Of a stretch of 64,000 bases of DNA, positions 57,826 to 64,000 are shown piece by piece. The notes beneath the pieces were generated by a model. That model did not search any database and was not told where the DNA came from. It was given only the letters and a program-made list of their open reading frames with translations. This DNA comes from Pseudopithomyces maydicus. Taxonomy: Eukaryota; Ascomycota; Dothideomycetes; Pleosporales; Didymosphaeriaceae. The stretch is taken from positions 2,108,001-2,172,000 of the forward strand of contig JANTUC010000004.1 in NCBI GenBank assembly GCA_026873275.1, given 5' to 3'. The translations under genes were made by a program, and so were the position numbers. The number at the start of each line of letters is the position of its first letter. The first letter of the stretch is position 1.

Positions 57826-59527
57826 CTATATCCTAAGGCGTTTCTTGGAGATGGCGCGAGTGGATCCGGGGCTCAAGTTCTCGAATTCTTTTCTCGTGAA
57901 ATCTGTGAACGATGACGCGAATTCCAGGCTCTTCTCGGGTTGAAAATCTTCCGGATGAAGCGCAGGAAGATGACAATCCACACCTGCGACTGCAAACGAG
58001 TTGTTTTCTTGTATGATGTCGGTCGACAAGAATGACTGTTCAAAGCTATCGGTAATTGATTGGGTATCCGTAGCGATCATCGAACCTGCGGAAAAGTCGA
58101 AGTCACTCTCGAAGGATATGAGCTCGGTGAATCCTTCATCTTGATATTCAGGCGATTGACATATGAGACAGTGACCATTATCGTCTAGATCGGTCCACAA
58201 TGTCCCACAGGATGCACATTTTTCAAGATCGCCATCCTCTGTGAACATTGCGATGTCGTCAAATTCAGAGAGATCAACATTGATGCTATTGAGTGACTCA
58301 TCCTCAGATGAAGACACAATCCAATTGGCTGGCGGTTCAATTCTGTAGTGCATCTGCAGGCCATCGTGGCAGTTCCACGTAAAAGCTGCTGGCTTATTCC
58401 ATTGGCTCCTCCACTTTTCGAGCAAAGTTTTTTCCTCGCTCGAGCTGTCAAGAAGAGACGTTGCTCTGCCGATATATATAAGATAGTGGCATATAAGCCG
58501 TAGTAATGCCTCTTGTTTCGATTCATGCTGGGTCCATTGCTTTACGGTCTGGTCGAACACCTAGGCACAGTTGTTAACCCAGCAGACCTAAAATTATAGG
58601 GAGAGATTGAATACTTACATCGGAGCAGGTATATCTCATCCCTACAATAGTACCCAGTAGGAGCAGAAACAATGATCGCAATTTTGCTAGCTTGTTTTCG
58701 GAAGCTTCGATATCAGCCGGTCGGACCAGTGGTTCCAGGGCTTTCAATAGCCTGTCTCCGACGCAGTCACGCACAGAACGTATTTCTTCTTCTGTATAAT
58801 TATCATAGCCACCTTGCATTCCCGTTGTATAAAGATGTGTCGTCAAATGCACGAAGAGTCGCATATGCCTCGCCAAGCTGGGATCCAAAGCATTTTGAAG
58901 AAGGTCAGCGTTTGAGCTGCAAGAGAAGATCCCGAAGACACTGTACGAAGGGGATACATCTTCCTCGGATAGCCACCTGGTAATGTGGGAGGAAGCAGCA
59001 TCGGCATTTAGTGCGAAGGGTATGTGGAAATCCAAATAGACATCCTCGTTTGAAAGATGATGTATAATGCTGTCGATGCGGGATTGGCTCAGCTTGGTCA
59101 CACCTGTTATTTTTATTTAGCTGATAAAAATTATTCAGGGATATGATCTGAACATACTTTGGTGGAAGATGTTCACGGCTTGGAACGAGGGTCTAATACA
59201 TTCCATCCAACTAAGTGCCTTCGAGTTTGCGATCGCATGTGCTGCAGTGATGCAAGTTTTGCAAGGATCATCACCGGAGCACTTCAAAGGGTCAGTGGGA
59301 GCGGGATGATTTATGTAAATACTTACAGCTCGTCTGAGGATCCGACACCGTAGACAGGCGCCCTTTCTTCTGATTCCTTTGACCTCGGCCTTTCTCTTCG
59401 CGGAGAAGGTTGATCGTCGGCGAGGTTCAACATCGTTGCCTTCAAGATTGAAACACGAGAAAGATCCAGCAGTGGCACTGCGTGACGTTCTGCGACGTTT
59501 GATAGGCGGCTCCCCTTGGCAAGTCAT
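57826..59527 (-). CDS. Atypical Zn2Cys6 regulator with C-terminal zinc-ribbon-like motif
   Basis: Four exons, 59327-59527, 59158-59281, 58619-59103 and 57826-58560 (introns 45, 54 and 58 nt), give 514 aa. The cluster has cysteines at 58, 61, 68, 74, 77 and 95: the first five fit Zn2Cys6, but the last loop is 17 residues rather than 6-9 (CITAAHAIANSKALSW then MEC). I recall this expanded form, followed by IRPSF-like sequence, as a separate fungal class. The middle is helical (LARHMRLFVHLTTHLY, EALLRLICHYLIYIGRATSL). Near residues 380-400 a CASCG...CLIC pair resembles a zinc ribbon, followed by an acidic tail. It lacks the usual fungal middle homology region. Nuclear role inferred from the cluster; targets unknown. 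Confidence 0.82.
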
Positions 59528-60047
59528 GGTTCGCAGAGAGAAAAGTTACACAGGCAGCAGCTGTTAAATTTCTGGGTCTACACTCAAGAATATCATTTAA
59601 CTAGGAGCAGGCGGTAGAAGCAGGCAGAGGTTACAGATAAAGGGCGAGCCTGGGATCATCACGAGCGATGCAGCGATGTCGTATGTGATGGAGTGTCGCT
59701 CTGGTCAAGTCGGATGCTTGATGATGATAACCCTTCGGTGACCCAGTACGGCTAGCGTGCATCATCTGGACCCACCTCAAGACCATCCTGTGCATTTACA
59801 TACGACATGTTATGTGTTACAATGAATTTGCGATACACAAGAGACCTGCTATGGAGAGTTTGATAATTGAGCTTTAAAGCCATATTTACCTTGACAGGAC
59901 ACATGAATCTCCCCGGACATGCCCTTATTGAGGCACTTAATAAATCCTTGTACTCCAGGTTATTGCAGGTACTGCTTCTTGCCTGCTCTTTATATCCAGC
60001 CGCAAAAATGTCGAGCTCCCCCTTTTCGATTATTTTTCCATGGAAAC
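59528..60047. other. Intergenic region
   Basis: Promoter of the atypical regulator and 3' end of the transporter. A minus-strand frame running into the transporter's second exon is a shadow. No gene is seen. Confidence 0.5.
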
Positions 60048-61642
60048 TTAGATGTTGGCTTTCCAATCCCCACCGACAAGCGCCCATCGCGTCGCTAGGA
60101 GCAAGCACCCGCCAACCATAAAACTTGTCCCCGCCCAAATGTTCGCACCTATGTAGTTTCCATCCATTGTCTGGATCAGCGCACCAGCAAGAGGCGGTCC
60201 CGTCAAGCTGGCAAAGCTCACGATGGTAAAAGCCATTCCCATCCTCACACCTGCCTTTTTCAGATCCGGCTCCTTGCTGCACTTTCCAATGACCGCTGGC
60301 CAGAGAGCTTGCACGACTGCGGAACCTGAGCCGTAAATCGCCGCGAAAGTGTACAACCCGCCGATACTGTGGATACCTATCCAGGAATACATCTATGAAG
60401 TCAGCGTATGTCCAGAGAAAAGCGGAAAATGATAGCTAGCGCGCATGTCTTGCTTTGCGAATGTGGAGACACTTCCTTCGAAAGCAGACATGTGCATTTA
60501 GTACCCGGTTGACTTACCATAATTCCACAAAGGAAAGCGAATGGTATCAGGACATTCAGAGAACCAATCTTATCGGCGTAATAGGTAGGTAAAAGGCGGA
60601 AGATGAAGCCCATGCAGACGGTCACAAGCAACAAGTTGATAGATTGCTGGTAGGTCGCACCCAGCACGTTTCTTCCATACGAGCCGATGTAGAAAAACGC
60701 AAAATACAACCCCCAGAAGTTGAAGAACATGGCTGTGCAATACAGCGAGTACGGTAATTCGCGGAACGACGCCCAGTCCACAATCGGCCCAGTCTTACGC
60801 GGTGGGAGACGCGTGCGGTAGAGCAGGATAGACACGATGTTGAGTACCAGCATGATGAAACCGATGATGCGGATAGTCCAGGGGAACCCGAGACGAGGAA
60901 GGCATTGTTGGACGATAACGGGCATGATGACGCCTCCGGTGCAGGATCCGAGCGCGGTGAGGCCCATTGCAAAGGCACGCCGTTTGACGAAATAAGTCGA
61001 GACGAGGGCCATAGCTGGGCAGAATTGCAGGCCGTTGGAGATGCCAACACAGATGGCTTGCGATAGGAAAAGGTGCCAGAGCTTCGTGCTGTTAGCCATT
61101 GAGAACACGCCTAGGATCTGGAAGGCAGCGCCTGTAATGTACAACGGGCGGAAGAGTCCTGCATCTGTTGCTCGTCCTGTGAAGGTACCGATTCCAAAGA
61201 GTAGGAAAACTTGTAGAGAGCCGATCCATGAGATGGTCGAAGGCGCAATCCCCAGTGTGGTCTGATAGTACGTCTGGAATACACCAAAAGACGTGAAGAA
61301 GCCGAATGTGTTGAAAACTGTGATATGCGTACAGAGGACTTGAATCCAGGCTGATGTTCCGCCATCAGGCGCAGGTCCTACAGGTCCAGGATCTTTCCAA
61401 CTTGATGCCGCGGACTTTCTTGAAAACACCCTCGACATGCCATTTGCTGGTTTCCCTTCGGCCTTCTCGGACAATTCGACTGCGTGCTCTTCTGCCTCTA
61501 CAGCTTCTTGTATCTCGTCGTCGCGCGTGCTGGGCCAAGCTCCCAACCCGCGCTCTGCATCCTCTGAAATCATACTGTTGTTATTGGCGCCTGCGCCGTC
61601 GCCTTTCTCCACATGACGCAAATTATCACCAGCTGACGCCAT
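60048..61642 (-). CDS. MFS transporter, monocarboxylate porter (MCT) type
   Basis: Plasma-membrane or vacuolar major facilitator related to monocarboxylate transporters. Exons 60518-61642 and 60048-60392 (125-nt intron, GTAAGT donor) give 489 aa. An N-terminal cytosolic region of about 110 residues, rich in Glu, precedes the MCT signature DGGTSAWIQVL at the start of the first helix. Further blocks are SFGVFQTYYQ, SQAICVGISNGLQFCPAMAL, FVKRRAFAMGLTALGSCTGG and, after the intron, GLYTFAAIYGSGSAVVQALW and FASLTGPPLAGALI. Twelve helices can be counted. The ATG at 61642 is the first in frame. The substrate could be a carboxylate, riboflavin or other small molecule; the family does not settle this. 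Confidence 0.93.
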
Positions 61643-62592
61643 ACTTATTTTGATCGTATCCGAAGCTCTTGATTGACTACCTAACGCCCAAAATGCAAAT
61701 CCAAAGCAATGCAGGCACTCGTTTTCAAAGATTGGCAGTACACACAATAGAAAGGGAACAGTTCACTATTCCCGAGAGGAGTCATGATGCTGATACAAAA
61801 ACCGGCGTGCCTATCTAGTATTTCTAATGCGATCTGCGCCCTCAGCAGCAGCGACATCGCAATTTGGCCAATTGTGTTGGATCTTGGGAGAGTAGCGTCG
61901 GTAAGTGCGGCCGAATTTTCAATTTATCCGACCATAGGTTAGCTGGCTTTGATTTCACTGCGAAATCGCTTGGTAGGCGAATGAATCTTTTAGGCGAAAT
62001 TTTCCGTACGGGGTGGTTGCTTCGTTTGGCAGTTGTGGAGGTCTGTACATAGTGGCAAAATAGTTTCCATATTTGGGTAACTATTCTAGTAATTATGTCC
62101 TGCAGTTCATTCCAGGCTCCTCCCCCATTTTTGACAGAAAGAAAAAAAAGAAGGAAAGAATTGATGCATGGGGCCACCTCGGTCAACTGCTCATGCTTAT
62201 GCAATGCAAAGTTGGAGTATGGCCACTAGACATCATGGCAAAGCAAACCAGCTGTGTAGAAGCACGCCCGCTTCGATGGCTTGCCCGTCGCCAAATAAAG
62301 TATATGTGTAGTTCTTATGAGAACACAGCTTGAAAGAAAGGAAGAAAGAAAGAGAAAGGCGCATAGAACCACCCATTGGTCAGCTGCTTGTGCAATAATG
62401 CAAAGCAGGGATATAGCCATTGGACATCGTGGCAAAGCAACCTGACTGTGTAGAAAAATGCCCGCCTCGATGGCTCGCACATTGTCAAATCGTTCGCATG
62501 CGTAGTTCTTGTGAGAACATAGCTGCTCGTGAGACTGTTGCCCGAATTTATGAGATGATTCGACCGCTAGCAAATCAAAGCCATTAACACCC
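61643..62592. other. Intergenic region with tandem duplication
   Basis: Promoter of the transporter (right side of its ATG) and 3' region of the SPF45-like gene. The second half is occupied by a two-copy tandem duplication (listed separately). No gene is seen. Confidence 0.5.
62136..62524 (+). repeat. Two-copy diverged tandem duplication, about 195 bp each
   Basis: Copy A 62136-62330 and copy B 62332-62524 lie directly next to each other. Each begins with a GAAAGAAA purine run, then shares GGTCA.CTGCT, GCAATGCAAAG, GACATC.TGGCAAAGCAA, CTGTGTAGA, CGATGGCT and GTAGTTCTT.TGAGAACA.AGCT in the same order and spacing. By eye the copies are roughly three-quarters identical. The element is non-coding. 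Confidence 0.85.
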
Positions 62593-63957
62593 TCAATGAT
62601 CGAAAACTGAAGCCTCGAACTTAGCTTCATCGTAGTAACGCGCGCGGATATTGCGTCCCCGGAACTGGTAACCTTCGTGGAAACGGTTGACAGCCTGTGC
62701 GGCATTAGAGAGCTCATCAGACATGAGGGAATGCACGTACATTCAAAGCACTCAGCTCGGACGCAAATTTGATGTAGACTGGCTGTCCCTCTCCGCTCAG
62801 GTGGACGTACACACGCTCGATTCTGCCGAACTGTATTGTACGCTGTTAGCCACAGGGTTATAGAATTGAAGTTATGCATCGTACCTTATCATCGAACGTC
62901 TGACCCATTTCTTGGCGAATGCCACCGTCGTCGCGCTCAGCATCTGCGTCCCAGTCAATATCATCTACACAGCCCCAAGCTGTGATAACCTTGGACTCGA
63001 CTCCAAACATGCTCGGCTCGTTTCGCTTTGTAGTGTGGCCACCAAGAATGTCAAACACCTGTTGGCCTTTGATGGTCTTGCCAGATTCATTGTAATCGTC
63101 TGACGGATCGAAACCCCTGTAGTCTTTCTCCTTCTTGCGAGCTTTGACTTCCAGGTGGGTGGTGATGCCGTCATTATTCTTGCCTAGGCCTTGGCCTTTC
63201 TTGAAGCCCATCCGGGCCATCATAGCCTCCCCTACGCTGAGCTTCGGGCGCTTTGCGGGGCGCTCTTGTTTTGGCTCATCAGGCTTGACGGGGATATCGT
63301 AGCGGACAGGCGGGGCGGAGATAGTGGGATTATAGCGCACGGGCGGTGCGGAGATGGTGGGATTGTAGGGCGCGGGAGCCGGCGGTGGAGGTGGCGGGGT
63401 GGACGCACGAGCTTCGACCGGAGGCGGTGGAGGGGGCGGAACATGTGCATACGGCGCCGGTGGGTGCTGCGGGGGAGAGACGGGTGCCTTTGCAACGGAG
63501 GTAGATGCGCGATCATCGTCGTAGCTCGCTGGCGGAGCAAATGAGGGCTTCGAGGGTTTCGCCACGGTAGCGGCGGGCTCGGGAGTTACAGACGAAGTAG
63601 AGGGAGCATCGGCAGAGAGCTCAATACTAGCCTTGGGGATTCGAGCGGGGGTACTTGAAACTTTAGGAAGCCAGCAAAGCCTCCGATCTTGGTGCCATAG
63701 CACCCCTCCGCCCTGTACGCACGCAGATTTGACGGCGAGTCTGATTTGTACGGAGCGTCCTGATTCCACCAGCCGAACTGCTTGTTGAGCTTCTTCTTCT
63801 GCTTCTTCCTCTCCCGCTCCAACCTCTCCTGCTCTCGCTTGTAGACCAGAATGGCGGCATCTTCTTCGGGGGTGGGGATCTCAAGCTGCTGCTTGGTGGT
63901 GGGGGCGGCTGCGGCTGCGGGGGCAGGGTCGGACGAAGCTGGAGAGCTCGCGGTCAT
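62593..63957 (-). CDS. SPF45/RBM17-like G-patch and RRM splicing factor
   Basis: Nuclear pre-mRNA splicing factor of the SPF45 (DRT111) group, which helps 3' splice-site choice through its UHM-type RRM. Exons 63723-63957, 62885-63660, 62741-62830 and 62593-62694 (introns 62, 54 and 46 nt) give 400 aa. The N-terminus is Ala-rich, then a basic helix (YKREQERLERERKKQKKKL) and FGWWNQDAPY. A long proline-rich linker with runs of P and a duplicated APPVRYNPTIS unit follows. The G-patch is at about 215-250 (MMARMGFKKGQGLGKNNDGI) and the RRM/UHM lies at the end (FGRIERVYVHLSGEGQPVYI, RFHEGYQFRGRNIRARYYDE, ending FEASVFDH). The first intron is the least certain join. Confidence 0.9.
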
Positions 63958-64000
63958 CTGAGACCTCGCTATCTGGGGCCTCTTTACGGTTGAGCCTTTT

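Overview
The window looks like nuclear DNA of a filamentous ascomycete (Pezizomycotina; a Dothideomycete is my guess, not shown). Genes are split by short GT-AG introns, mostly 45-115 nt, often with a CTAAC- or CTGAC-like branch site. There are four Zn2Cys6 regulators, a HET-domain gene, a PL1 pectate lyase, a DUF1996 protein and a Cdc10-type septin. I give 20 well supported protein-coding genes, a few weaker ones, and no rRNA, tRNA or CRISPR. Exon joins were chosen by hand from splice signals, reading phase and family fit.

Region by region. 0-4.4 kb (minus strand): dienelactone hydrolase, a signal-peptide-bearing CDA-fold deaminase, and an HExxH protein. 4.4-9.3 kb: gene-poor. 9.3-17 kb (plus): HXXXD acyltransferase, peroxisomal acyl-CoA oxidase (one-base frameshift), secreted pectate lyase. 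17.5-23.3 kb: two divergent Zn2Cys6 regulators sharing a 1.2-kb promoter region. 23.6-24.8 kb: multi-pass membrane protein, also with an apparent one-base frameshift. 24.8-28.4 kb: gene-poor. 28.4-41.7 kb: rhodopsin-like membrane protein, an unknown 177-aa protein, a Golgi RUD3-type GRAB protein, then housekeeping genes in divergent pairs (MRPL32/CDC10 and MES1/LTO1). 41.7-47.8 kb: 6 kb with no convincing gene, becoming very GC-rich. 47.8-51.6 kb: a Zn2Cys6 domain fused to a maltose-acetyltransferase-like hexapeptide domain, and mitochondrial ribosomal protein uL3m. 52-60 kb: accessory-looking stretch with a HET-domain gene (third one-base frameshift), a disordered tandem-repeat protein, a small cysteine-rich secreted protein divergent from a secreted DUF1996 protein, and an atypical Zn2Cys6 regulator. 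60-64 kb: monocarboxylate-type MFS transporter, a diverged 195-bp tandem duplication, and an SPF45-like G-patch/RRM splicing factor.

How the genes may work together is inference. The acyltransferase, acyl-CoA oxidase, pectate lyase and regulator pair could be a catabolic neighbourhood. The 52-58 kb block has the make-up of an allorecognition or effector region. Three predicted proteins are each interrupted by one missing base, two of them in five-base homopolymers, so base-calling error should be excluded before calling them pseudogenes.
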